This document shows, piece after piece, positions 25,051-37,391 of a stretch of 64,000 bases of DNA. Within the stretch, counting starts at the first letter, position 1, and every line of letters begins with the position of its first letter. Location: contig NC_133221.1 in NCBI RefSeq assembly GCF_040436345.1, positions 5,888,663 to 5,952,662 on the forward strand, in the 5' to 3' direction. The notes under the pieces are model-generated. The model saw only the letters and a list, made by a program, of their open reading frames with translations. It searched no databases and was not told where the DNA came from. The translations under genes and the position numbers were made by a program. This DNA comes from Pagrus major. Its lineage: Eukaryota; Chordata; Actinopteri; Spariformes; Sparidae.

Positions 25051-26081
25051 GACAGGAAATGGGTGACCTTGCCTTCAAAATAAAAGCACGGTGGTCAGGA
25101 GCTCTGTGCTTAATCAAGAATATTGAGTTTAGTGGCCATCATTGATCAATCATGGCAGCCACTATTGTGATTAGTTAAAGCAGATTTATATTTTAAATAA
25201 TAGAATAATGTTTATTTAATTCGTACGTTTTTAATGATTTTCCTGCTGCTTTAAACAAATCTGCTATAACAGCCCCGTGATTTTAAAAATTGAGGCTCCC
25301 AGACTCCAGAAATAAAGTTTAAAACGTTTTTTTCTGCTTCATGATGTCCTCAAATTAAGGTCTAAATGCTGTTTTAAAGCCTTGTCAACATTAGAAGAGA
25401 TGCAATTGGTGTGGGGAAAGATTGAATTCTTTATTTCAATATATATGCAGTCAACTTTAAATGTAAATGAGTGGGAATCCGCTCCTTTTCTCTTTCCTTT
25501 ACCAATTCCGGTACGTCAAATCAACAGTGATGTGGCCTGCCATGTCTGAATGAATGTAACTGATGCTGAAAAAATGCTGGATTTTCATAATAATAATAAT
25601 GAAATAAAATAACAGAAAAGAAACACCTGTGTGATGTTGTCATGCCCTGGTACCTACTAAATAAGATCTGTTCATCATCCATCATCAAATAAGACTTTTG
25701 CATCCCCTGATATTGATCCGGAAAACACTGGAATCAGCCTGTAGGATACACACTCTGTGTATATAAATGCACAGCTTCACACAAACTCTCCCAGGGTCTC
25801 TTAACACCTCAAACTTGAAGAAAAACAAAGGACATGAACTCAACAAAATCTTTGCAACGTGGTTTTATTTTGAAGACGCGGACCGGAAGTTCTGACGTTT
25901 GTGTGTTGACAGTGAAAACCCGGCGGTACTTCAGCTTGAAATGACCCACATGTACACAAGTTAGACAATAGACATCCCTCTATAAACAAGCTGTTATTCA
26001 CCGGGAGCGGGCAGACCTTCTCGGTTGACGTATTGGTATTCAGCTATCTTATCTAAAACTCGGCTGTTCCGATGAGAAAAC
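25051..26081. promoter_or_regulatory. Divergent cptp-ints11 intergenic region
   Basis: The two genes are head to head with about 1 kb between their likely first exons. The middle (25150-25750) is AT-rich with no recognised gene. The last 150 bp before ints11 is more GC-rich and probably holds its promoter and leader. Confidence 0.5.
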
Positions 26082-26089
26082 ATGCCTGA
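26072..26089 (+). promoter_or_regulatory. ints11: Short uORF overlapping the ints11 start
   Basis: ATG AGA AAA CAT GCC TGA starts 10 nt before the ints11 ATG in another frame and ends 5 nt past that ATG's last base. Its start has a weak context (C at -3), while the ints11 ATG has A at -3, so leaky scanning is likely. It exists only if transcription starts upstream of 26072, which is expected. Confidence 0.5.
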
Positions 26090-29000
26090 AATAAAAGTAA
26101 CACCGCTGGGTGAGTAGCGTCACAGGAGCTAGCTAGCTAGCTAGCATCGGTTATGCTAGTTCCGTCAACAAATATATGCGTCTATAACTTTGACGTTAGC
26201 TATTCGCTAAATGTCTGGCTCTATTTTAACAGCAACAATTTGTGTATTATCTGTTATGATGGTCTGAAAGTGTTTGTAACTGTCACCTTTTACTGTTTGT
26301 AGCTGTTTTTAGCTGGTGAGGCTAACTTAAGGTGCGTTTACGGTCTGTTTTTTAAGCCTTCTCCTCAACTTTTCCCTCTCCAAGGTGCTGGACAGGATGT
26401 CGGCCGCAGCTGCATCCTTGTCTCTATTGGAGGCAAAAACATAATGCTTGACTGCGGGATGCACATGGGATATAACGATGATGTGAGTAAAGTAGTTTAT
26501 CATTCAACAGGAGATGACATTAAGTAGGGATGCACGATACGATAACCGATAATTACCTGACTGTCATGGCCGATACCGATAAAATAACCGATAATGGAAA
26601 CAAACAAATTTTATGCACACCTGAGTGCAAGAAAGGCTGAGCAGAGATGGTTTATTTGATAGTCCACAGCTGTGATAAGATTTTATGGTTAAACTTGAAG
26701 ACTTTTCCCCTCGCGTTGTGTTCAAAAATCGCCCAGCCTTATCAATTAGTCAATCTATAGGAAATAGCAGCAACTGTCTTCTGACTCTTTTAAGTTAAAA
26801 AATACCAAATGTTGTTGAGTTGAAGCTTCTTAAATGTGAGGATTTGCTTCCTCATGTTGCTGTAAAATCTGATGTTTCACCATTTAATGACATTTCAAAG
26901 ACTTAACACTTAATAATGAAAATAATCAGCAGATTAATCAATGATGAAGTTGATCAGTATTTGCATTTCAAAGTGTAATTCCTCCTTCATACTCTTTCAA
27001 GGTGCAATATTTAAGAATATCAGTTTAAAACAGTGAAAATATCAGAATGTCAGAATAACAATGACAGTTTTGATGATTTGTCAAATACATCTATTTATTG
27101 TGTCGCACAGATATATACTGAAATTGGCATTATAACCAGCAAGCCCAATGCCAAAGCTCGCAGTAAAAACAAGACCAACACTCCCCTGATGCTCCAGCCT
27201 CCTAGTCTGGACTTCTAGCTGCACAGCTAACTGAACGAGCAGCAGCAGCAGTTAGCAGTTTCTCTGGTGTTATGCTGTGTCCCTATTCGTTGGGAGTATG
27301 AATTCGCCAGCTGGACAGTTCTTACATATTACACCTTTAACTACATCACTGGTGGCTTTAGCTGAGTACCTGCAAACGTTTTGTTAGAAAATGGGGGTTT
27401 ATTTTGAACGTGTTGCACTTTTTTTTAAAAACTAAATTCTGTATTGTCTTTGCAGAGACGTTTCCCAGACTTCTCCTACATAACCCAAAATGGTCGTCTG
27501 ACAGAGTTTTTGGACTGTGTGATCATCAGGTTTGTTTGTTAATATTTACATAGTGCCATCTCTCTCTCGCTGAGATATATATATACATAGAATAGATAAA
27601 CAATCCTGTGTTTTTACTCTGCTATTTCTTGTCTTTCTCTTTTAGCCATTTCCACTTAGACCACTGTGGCGCTCTGCCCTTCATGAGTGAGATGGTGGGC
27701 TACGATGGCCCCATCTACATGACCCATCCCACCAAGGCTATCTGTCCCATTTTGCTGGAAGATTTCCGGAAGATCACCGTAGACAAAAAGGGAGAAACCA
27801 ACTTCTTCACCTCGCAGATGATCAAGGACTGCATGAAGAAAGTGGTCCCTTTGAACCTCCACCAAACTGTCCAGGTGCGACGCTGAAATCAATTTTGATG
27901 TGCCCAGATATGAATCATTTCTGCGCCAGCTGCTCGTCCCTTTTGATGGCAAATCAAGCTGTTTCTGTTGTGCTGCTTGCAGGTGGATGATGAGCTGGAG
28001 ATCAAGGCGTACTATGCAGGCCATGTCCTGGGAGCTGCCATGGTGCACATCAAAGTGGGATCAGAGTCTGTGGTCTACACTGTGAGTATAACAAGTCTGC
28101 ACTGTATCAGATTCAGAGTTTGAATTTGATAACCAAGATCTGTATTTTTCATTTATAGGGAGACTATAACATGACACCTGACAGACATTTAGGGTGAGTG
28201 GCTTTTTACTGTATTTATTCATCTTATGTTGGACTTATGCATATGCACAACACAGTCCTTATCCTTATCCTTGTATTTTACATTTGCAGTGCTGCATGGA
28301 TCGATAAGTGCCGCCCAGACATCCTCATCTCAGAATCTACATATGCCACCACCATCCGTGACTCAAAGAGATGCAGAGAGAGGGACTTTTTGAAGAAAGT
28401 GCATGAAAGCATAGAAAGAGGAGGAAAGGTAAGAGTTAAAGTTAGTCGAATGTGTTTTGTGATGGAGGTTTTTGTCTTCTCTCCTTTTTAATTGAGTACC
28501 ACGGAGAGGAAATTTAATTTTTCTTTTTTTAAGATGTTTGATTTCCTGTCATCTTTTCAGGTTCTCATCCCAGTTTTCGCCCTCGGAAGAGCACAAGAAC
28601 TCTGCATCCTGTTGGAAACTTTTTGGTACGGTTGTTACTCAGTTTTTAAAACAAACCCCAGAAGCAAATTCATATAAGCCTTTTATGTTTTCAGTATGGG
28701 ATTGTGAATGTTAATAAGGCCTTGTCCATATGTATACAGATATTTTTCTAAACAGATATCTTTCCACAGGACCTTTGTTTTACTTATTTTTTACTTCTTT
28801 TACTTTCTCTGTACACGCGAGTACAGACAAACCTGTTAAAGGAGGGTTTTTTTCTCAGTATGGCAGATTTTTCCTCACTTGAATCAAAGGTCTAAGGACA
28901 GAGGATGTCGCTGAGATTGTAAAGCCCACTGAGGCAATGTGATTGTGATTTTGGTGCTATATAAAAAAGATTGATTTGATTTGTTGAGCCTCTAGGTGGC

Positions 29001-32000
29001 GATAAAGTCTATGTTGACAATACGTCGATACCAGCAAAGAACATTTTAAGAAATGATCAACAACTGTAGAAAACGGCTAAGTAAAGATGTAAACTTATAT
29101 TTAGACCTAGCATTGCTTACAAAAAACTTACACTGGTGCTTATAAAACATGAAAAACTGTTGTTGTTGTTGTTGCATCAGGCATCCGCTCATTACATTCA
29201 AGAACAATGGCGATGTGCAAACATGAGGTGATGACCTTCATCATTTCCCAAATGCTCCATTTTACACGTCCTCATGATACACAGAAAAAAAATCTCTGTT
29301 CTAGTGACCTTAAACACCTTTTGTGTGCGAACAGAGGAAAATGTTTGTTTTGAAATGTATCCGTATTCATGTGGACGAGGTCAGGTCTCTGTAGAAGAAC
29401 AGAAATAAGAGGGCTGAGACATTGATGCATGGAGATAATCATCAGTCCTGGGCTAAGTGATTTTAAATAAAAGCCAGTTTTTCTGCTTCATAACTTTTTG
29501 CATTCAAATTGAATATAATAACGTGTCATAATAATAATTATGATAATGTGGTGTAATTGTACATTATTATAATACACAAAAGCCTCAATTTGTCTCTGGC
29601 CTAAAAACTCAGCTCCTTAAAATAGCTGTATTTTTGTTTTGATAGAATAATGGTGGTGTGTGAACTTTGTCATATTAAGTGGCGCCTCATCGGGCAGACA
29701 CGCTAATTACCTCTTCTCCACGTCCAGGGAGAGAATGAACCTAAAGGCCCCAATCTACTTCTCCACTGGGCTGACGGAGAAAGCAAATCATTATTACAAG
29801 CTTTTCATAACGTGGACCAACCAGAAGATTCGAAAAACCTTTGTACAGAGAAACATGTTTGAATTTAAGCACATCAAGCCCTTTGATCGCTCCTACGCTG
29901 ATAACCCCGGTCCTATGGTGAGTGAAGTTTCTCCTCCTAAGCGTTTAAAAAAGTGTCAGGACGAAAATGTAAGTGATCTACAAGAACAATGTACCTTTTC
30001 AGGTGGTGTTTGCCACACCAGGTATGCTGCATGCTGGTCAGTCTTTGCAGATCTTCAAGAAATGGGCTGGTAACGAGAAGAACATGGTGAGTGTGGAAGA
30101 TGGAAGGAAATGGAAGATGTTTTTTAAAAAGTGACCATACTTGATAAACAGCTAGTTCTGCTTTTTCTAGGTGATCATGCCTGGGTATTGTGTGCAAGGA
30201 ACAATCGGTCACAAGATCCTGAATGGGCAGAGGAAACTGGAGATGGAAGGGAGAGCAACAGTAAGACTTTAATGTCACCTTAAGTTCAATGACTAATATA
30301 CTGTATGTGTGGGACTATTTATTTTCTAGGCAGTGTAAAGTAGTCCATATCTCTCTCTAAAACCGTGATCAGTCACCTTTGACAACCTTTTTTAAATAAA
30401 GAAACAAGTTATAACATGTTCATTAGTAAGGTTTAGACAGGTCCAGGCTAGCTTTCCCCAGGCTAACTCTTGCTAAGCTAAGCTAGCTATCTCCTGGCTC
30501 TAGCTTCATATTTAATAAAACAGATTTTACAGGGCTGTTCATCTCCTCGTCTGACTCTCAGCAACAAAGCCAGTACAATTATTTCCTTAATTATCAAAGT
30601 ATGCCTTTGCAAATTTACCCCAAAAATGTTTTAATTATGATCCATGTGAAAAACAACCCTGGTATAATGATCGACTCATTTTTCTGTGATTCTTACAGTT
30701 GGATGTGAAGCTACAGGTGGAGTACATGTCCTTCAGTGCCCATGCAGACGCCAAGGGCATCATGCAGCTCATTCGCATGGCAGAGCCTCGAAACATGCTG
30801 CTGGTACACGGAGAGGCTGTGAAAATGGAGTTCCTCAAGGGCAAGATCGAACAGGAGTTCAGTAAGTGCATCAACATCCACAGCGTGGACGGATTAGGAA
30901 AATAGACACACCACTAATGTTAGTAGGGATGCAAGATATATATCGAACAGATAAATTATTATTGGTTATTTTATCGGTATCGACCATGAGATTCAGGTAG
31001 TAATAGGTTATCGTATCGGCTGAAAAACATCCATATCGTGCATCCCAAAATGTTAGACTTATTAAGAGTAAGTGGTCAATGTATGCATGTTACCAGTAGG
31101 AGGAGAGGGTGTCGACAGTCTAGTGAACGTTTCTGTTTTTTAACGCCAGGCATCGACTGCTACATGCCAGCCAACGGAGAGACGGCGACTGTGACAACGA
31201 ACCCCAGCGTGCCGGTGGACATCTCACTCAACCTGCTCAAGAGGGAGATGGCGCTCGGAGGTATGTTTCGCTGACGGTACTGAAACTTTGGGAATTTGCT
31301 GTTTAGTTAACACCCTAAGGCGTAATGTAGTGGCCCAAAATGTCTTGGTGGTTAAGGTACAGGGTGCCTACACAGTTTCATTTCCAGTACATTGTTGGTT
31401 ATGACATTTTGACATCTGTTTTATTTGATTGAAGTTTGTTTGTGACCGTGCTTTGGCAATCTTCCCCCGTGCCACCTAAATGTCACGGCACAAATTAGTC
31501 GTCACAATGACAAATGTCACGCACTGTACTTTACTGTGTGTTTCCTGTCCATAACACAATGACCCCGACGAGCGCGGCTCCTTATCGACTCGTAAAAAGG
31601 TGGAGGACTGGGGATGTTGTTTTAGTTACTGTTCCTAGTGTCAAAGACGATAATATTTGGACTGATTACAGCACAGCTACACTTTAGTTTTTCTTAAAAA
31701 TGAACCTGGTGTCTTGATTTGCATTTTGGGGGGAATTTTTGCCAAGTACGAAGTCGGCATGTCTGAGCAATGATAAGAAGTTAGCCAACACTGTTTGCGT
31801 AAAGTTTAAATGTAATGTCTGTTGACTGATGTTAGCTGCATCCAGCAAAATGTTTTTAATTCTGGAACGTTTTACATTTCTAAAGTATCTAATTGCCAGA
31901 CAGAGATGTGGACTTGAGTCATTGTGACTCGGACTTAAATCGACTCAAGTCACTGTTTTGACCACTTGCAGCCTGACTTGACAGAAGATTAATGACTTGC

Positions 32001-35000
32001 CTTAAGACCTGATGACCCCAATGAATTGTCTGTGTTAATTTTAGACGAAGGAATTAATAAAATAATAAGGTTTGAAAGTTTGTTTTTGTTTTATTACATT
32101 TATTTCAGTGAAAATCAATAATTAAAGTATCAATTACTTGTCATTCTCATACTACCAATAATATCATTATTAGACAGGTAGTTATACTTTTCTTTTTTTA
32201 AAGACCCTATACTGCCTGCTAGGAGTGGTAGTGACTTGACCTGGGCTTTGACTTACATTAACTAAGGACTCGACCTGTGACTTGACTCGAGAACAGTGGG
32301 TTGCCAGATCGTGAGGTCAGGTTTTCCCCATGTCTCAACCTTTCACACTTGCACTTTACAAAAAACACACAAATCTGGCAGCCCTATCTGGACCATAACA
32401 CGTTGTGGAGTTAAAATGAGACTGTTTGTTTGATATCAACACCTGTGTTTTCATATAATTTCATGTTTATTTCTATACTTTCTTGTGTTGAAGGTCCTCT
32501 TCCCGATCCTAAAAAGCCTCGCGCCATGCATGGAACTCTGATCATGAAAGAAAACGTAAGTACGCCGTTATCACACTAAAGAGTGGATTTGCTCAGTTGT
32601 CAACAGATCGACAGTCGATGATGCGCCTCCTTCTTGTCTTTTCCTGAGCACAGAGTCTGAAGCTGGTGTCGTCGGAGCAGGCCCTGAAGGAGCTGGGCCT
32701 CAATGAGCATCAGTTACGCTTCACCTGTCGTGTGCAGCTCCAGGACCCGCACAGCGACACCGACACACTTCACAGAATCTACACACACCTCAAGAGGTGA
32801 GATACGGGTTACTGGACCTCCTTTATCTACTTAAGAATCTGCATTATTTCACAATTCACCTGCATCATCCACCTTCTCGTCCTTCTTCCTCTAAAACCAC
32901 CACTCATGTCTGTCATTTCTGTTTGAGAAATAAGATTTTGATTTTTTTCTCCCTTATCACCGGATGAATCTCATGTATCATATTTTTTAACACTTCTGTG
33001 CACCGAAACTCATTTCCTCTGCATTTTGTGACATCTGAGAAAACATATTTTGTAACCGCTTGCCTTTGCATTTCTTTGATTCAGCGTTTTAAAAGGTTAC
33101 ACCATCCAGCACCTCCCCGACGGCACAGTCATGGTGGAATCTATCGTCATCAAAGTCTCCTCCTCCGCTGAAGACGCCAACACCAAGGTCTTACTGCTTT
33201 CCTGGAGTTATCAGGTAAAAAAATCATTTTCACTGTCCCTGCTTCACTGATTCAATCTTAAAGGACGTCGAAAAGGTTGTTTAAACGCCCTGCACATTCC
33301 ACCTCTTTTGAGTTCAGATCAGATCTATATTGTTGCGCAGGAGGGAATTGTTTTTATCAGCAAGACAGCTTAAAAACATAACCAGAATAAGAGCTCTTTA
33401 AGATAACTGAACAGTCACACAGTTTTCTGTGGAAGGCCGGAGAGGAGGCCATAACGATTACAGGTTATGAAAGTGTGTACAGGTCTCTCCGGGACTGGTT
33501 TTAACAGGCAACTTCTTATTTTTTTAATATATTTCTTAGGTGATAAAAGGCAAATTTTGAAGCAGTTTATTTGTTTGTAGAAACTCAGGTCAATATTGAG
33601 AAGTACACTCAGGTTCCTCACTTTTGTTTTTATAGACAAGAAAAAGTATTTACCACACATCAGCTTTAATACCCCAGAATATTTGGTGCCACATTTTAGC
33701 ATTTCTTTACTTTTATCTTTTTATCCATCAAGTCAGCATCCTCAAGTCACTAGAGGACAAAGGGTTACAGTAATTAACAATAAACCTCCTCTAAGAGCAG
33801 CTTACCGACTGTTCTGAAAGCTGAATCGGTTGAAATAAAGTCCAGAAGTCGTGTTTTTTAGGTGACTTTATAAAACATACTGCTGGCGAAGAAAGTCAAC
33901 AGCGTGTGTGCATGAAGGTCGACACTTAAAGCAACTTTTAAAGCAGTTCTGGCGAAAGACTGATGATTTTTGAGTGTCATTCTCAGGTCACCAAATACAG
34001 CGCGGTGGGTTGTTTACACGGGTTATTCAGTGGAAAATGCGAGGGCCTCGAGATCAGACGTGATTTCGTGTCACTTCGGTTTTGCACTGTAGATAAGTGT
34101 CACTTTGCTTTCGCACTTCTCATCGACTCATCTGCCGGAGCTGTATATGCTTGGTGACAGGGCTGAGATCAGTCACGTTCTATAGTTGTTTATCATCCAC
34201 ATAATTTTAATAATTGTGTTAATGTATTTTGTCTCCCGGGGGTAGAATATAAAAGTCAAACTCAAAGGGGCCTTTAGTGAAACTCCATATGATGTCTTGA
34301 CTGTTTTAAAGTCATGCAGATATGACTCAGACCAATATAGCACCCTGTCAGACAGACCCACTCAGTCCTTCTTCTATAAAATGTGTGATCTACAGTGTTA
34401 AATGCAGCAGTGAGATGTAGAAGCGTGGGAACAGGTCCATTTTTTTATGTTTGTGCTTTTGCAGATAATTGTCAACTCTGACAAGAGCTGTTTCATTGCT
34501 GGGGTGAGGTCTGAGCCCAGAAAGTTATTAAAGAGGCCACAAGCATGTCGATAATTGTAGATTTGATCATAGAAAACCACCAAGATACTTATAGCTCTCC
34601 ACAGTTTCCACTTCAGGCCGTTCAACAATTATCTGAAAGGTAGTTGTGATGTTTTTCTGAGCTCAATAAGAATAGCTTCAGTTTTAAAAATGGCCGTAGC
34701 CGTAGTTTTTAGACTAATTTCCGTGAAGCTGACAACCTCTGCGGCATCTGCAAATTGCATAATCCGCCCGTCTGTAGGCAAATTGAACGTTTTTGTCTTG
34801 GGTCCATATTTATGAAGGATATTTGTGTAAGGAAAGAATGTAGGTAACTACAGTCACTCACATGGCTGAAAGAATAAACATAAATGCAGATTAAAATTTT
34901 GAATGCATAAAATCAGCTCCATACTGGTTTAGGTTGACATTGTTTTACAATACATAAAAACACGCCACATCCTGCATGTATTTTGCAGTATTGCACATGT

Positions 35001-37002
35001 TGCAGTAATGTTGAAAACCCTCTGTGGGCTGTGGTCGAACCTCCACGAAGAACAAAACATTTACTACATGTCTCCTACAGGTGGAGAAAATGTATTTCTG
35101 CACCATCACCCAGTCCTGGAAAATGCACATAATAATATGAAGCATGGAGTTTTAAACAATTACAATTAAGTTGAGATATCTGTCATGTGAGGCAGTGTGA
35201 GAGCGATCTATCATCACTGCAAAACTGTGTCCTCCATCTCAAAAAAGCATTAAGTTGACAAGATCTTGATTTGACTCAGTTCTCATCGAAACTGCACGAT
35301 TAAATAAATGAAACATTGCAGAAGGAGGGTTGCATCTTGGCCACAATGAGTGCAGAAACAACGACGGTGTATAAATATCTGAAAGAAGCTGTTTTATGTA
35401 CTATTTACTTGCAGAAGTCCCGCCCACGCTGTCCCAGCTCCTTCTCACCACAGCACGCGAGCACATCGATATCTCATCCAGACGATCGTGCGTTTGGTCG
35501 TGTTTGTGGGTCTTTCTGTCCGCAGCTAATCTTGCGTACTACTAGAACGATCAGCCTGAAATCTTTTGCTGCACATTTATGAACGTGTGCCCAAGGACCT
35601 CTCGTGGCTGCGGTGATTCACAATTTTTGAAAAACATATTTTATAGACTGCTCTGTTTTATAACCTGTTGACTGAATCTTGTTTCTGCTGGAGTTAACGT
35701 GCGTGGCCATCAGGTTATTGGGGGATTCCTTGTCGGCATTTTCATTTTGATATTGACACATTACATCTCGGCACTCGTTGTTCTCCACCCACACGCCCCC
35801 AGACAGGCCCGGCGGTGATCTGCACTCTACTGAGCGCCCTCGTCTCGCTGTTTGGTGAAATCCAGTCTGACCGCACTGCTCGAGGGGTTTCACTTAAACT
35901 TTTTACATGCCCACAAAATCCTGAGGGGAGGTTTGCTCAGCCATAAGAAGTGAAAACAGTTTGTGTGGGTGGACAGTCTGAGAGCAGGGGCTTTGAAAGT
36001 GAGAAGAAGGTGCAAGCAGAGGGTGGGGAAACCTGACTGTTGAGCTTGGGCACTGCGCAGTGGAAAGAGAGTGGTTAATGTGGCTACATGTGCTCTGTAG
36101 CACAAAGGGCGAGACAACAAAAGACAGAACGTGTCATACATGTATATATATAGTTGTTGGCGGAAGATCACTAAAAACAGATTCTGTGAGATGATTGTCA
36201 AGGTATCAAAGGTTTATTTGTAACATACAAGTCATATGCACAGTGAACCACAATGCAAAATACTGTACGGTTTATAGAACAAAAATGCCAGAAAAAACAC
36301 AAATATATGTAAAATACTAAGACATTTATGTCATGAGTGTAAATTGATCATTTCCTTTGTAGCAACATTCAGTTGTTTCAGCTTCTCAAATGAAATGATT
36401 TTTGTATTTTAACATTTTTAGGGATTTTAAATGTAACTAAAACAAAACATGCAGTAAAAGGAAGTCACCTTCAGCTTTAGGAAACTTTTACAATCTTCAG
36501 ACACATTGAAAACCTTCTGATGATCAGATGATGACATAAAATAACGTTTGCATCAGTGATTCACTGTAACATGCAAAATATCAGTGGTTACCAGCCGGGG
36601 AGCAATGGGTCATGAAAATGAGTAAAAATACTGATGATTCAAATAAAACCCCACCACAACACTTTCTGTTTTGTGACTTTTCATTAATATTTGCATTATT
36701 AGTTCATTTAACTTCAGGTGGCCAAAAATTGTTCAAGTGCATCAATCACTCTCTCACAAATGTAAAACCAGCGGTGTCGAAAGTAGCAGCTGCCTCATTT
36801 TAACACAATTGGAGAACTGAGACATAATATTCAGTTACCACTAGATACTGCCCTTAGTCCTCTGAATTTCTTCTTTGTGCTGATGCCACTTTCGATTATC
36901 TGTGTTTTGACGTTCTGTTCTTGTTTTCTTCGTCAGGACGAGGACCTGGGGAGCTTCCTTTCAACTCTGCTAAAGAAGGGACTTCCGTCTGGACTCTGCT
37001 GA
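26082..37002 (+). CDS. ints11: Integrator complex subunit 11 endonuclease, complete (601 residues)
   Basis: Seventeen coding exons join in phase: 26082-26109, 26385-26482, 27456-27529, 27646-27874, 27983-28081, 28159-28193, 28290-28428, 28561-28625, 29728-29917, 30003-30086, 30171-30260, 30699-30861, 31150-31260, 32494-32555, 32654-32796, 33085-33214 and 36937-37002. INTS11 (CPSF3L) is the RNA endonuclease of Integrator, working with INTS9 and INTS4 to cut snRNA and paused nascent transcripts. The metallo-beta-lactamase motif HFHLDH is at residues 68-73, His157 is in AGHVLG, Asp178 in GDYNMTP, Glu203 in ISESTYA, His392 in SAHADAKG and His414 in VHGEA. Every active-site residue I know of is kept. 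Length matches the human 600. The C-terminal [17 protein letters not shown]-like end is on a separate exon behind a 3.7-kb intron. Confidence 0.97.
26522..26605 (+). repeat. Truncated copy of GGGATGCACGAT hAT-like element
   Basis: TAGGGATGCACGATACGATA followed by CCGATACCGATAAAATAACC. This is the same family as the complete copy at 30924-31048; only one end is recognisable here. It lies in ints11 intron 2. Confidence 0.6.
26720..26960 (+). repeat. Diverged ATTAGTCAAT...AATCAGCAGATTAATC repeat
   Basis: Starts near TATCAATTAGTCAATC, contains GAAGCTTCTTAAATGTGAGG ATTTGCT and ends ATAATCAGCAGATTAATC. It is an internally decayed member of the family seen at 53843-54230, in ints11 intron 2. Confidence 0.6.
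28850..28983 (+). repeat. Retroposon-like 3' tail, copy 1
   Basis: AGGTCTAAGGACAGAGGATG, then TTGTAAAGCCCACTGAGGCA, then a GCTATATAAA-type block and a closing TTGATTTGATTTG run. The same block order recurs at 41385-41492. The repeated TTGAT tail suggests a retroposed element. It lies in ints11 intron 8. Confidence 0.65.
30924..31048. mobile_element. Complete hAT-like MITE with 8-bp target duplication
   Basis: A 125-bp unit in ints11 intron 12. The left end TAGGGATGCAAGAT and the complement of the right end, TTGGGATGCACGAT, match at 12 of 14 positions. The flanks repeat AATGTTAG exactly (30916-30923 and 31049-31056), an 8-bp target-site duplication as expected of hAT transposons. It has no coding capacity. 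Confidence 0.8.
31905..32300 (+). repeat. GACTTGAGTC-rich interspersed repeat in ints11 intron 13
   Basis: GATGTGGACTTGAGTCATTG, AATCGACTCAAGTCACTGTT and later GTGACTTGACTCGAGAACAG, with many GACTTG words on both strands. It is a diverged copy of a fish repeat I recognise by this word content. The centre is unrelated AT-rich sequence. Confidence 0.6.
33215..36936 (+). other. ints11 intron 16 (3.7 kb)
   Basis: The longest ints11 intron. It holds a minus-strand LINE remnant at about 34390-34790 and otherwise no recognised element. Several frames between 35316 and 36201 have no family features. Confidence 0.6.
34390..34790 (-). mobile_element. Decayed LINE reverse-transcriptase remnant
   Basis: Read on the minus strand, the sequence gives [14 protein letters not shown], then [20 protein letters not shown], then [19 protein letters not shown]. 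The order resembles the end of a LINE reverse transcriptase: a degraded FADD box, then KTEEMIVDFRR-like, then VESFKYLGV-like motifs. It is antisense to ints11 and lacks both ends. The clade was not determined. Confidence 0.5.
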
Positions 37003-37291
37003 AACGTCTTTTGTCCCAAAACTATGAACATTTGAAGAGAAATTCACACAAAACAAGAACTCGTGTTTTGAACCTGGATCTGAGGAGGCTGATAACCACT
37101 TCCCACCGCAAAGAATTTCAAATTATTACCTGTCAACTTCAACATTTTTGTTTCATGTACTGCTGGGGTACAGATCCTTTAATTACCCCTTTTTCTAAAT
37201 GTCTTTTGGTGACGTTACCGTTAAAAAACAACAAAAATAAGTCACTCAAATTCTGATTCCTCCCTTTACTTTGATGTACAAAGCCCATTTC

Positions 37292-37297
37292 AATAAA
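37292..37297 (+). terminator. ints11: ints11 polyadenylation signal AATAAA
   Basis: Canonical hexamer 290 nt past the stop codon and about 95 bp short of the stop of the converging GPCR gene. Confidence 0.7.
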
Positions 37298-37391
37298 CAC
37301 ATTTGTAGAAAAGTCGAATTTTTACAGTACTGGCTTACCAAAAACAGTGAAGCACCTACAGAGCTGTATTTACAGCAGACATGCTGTTCAC

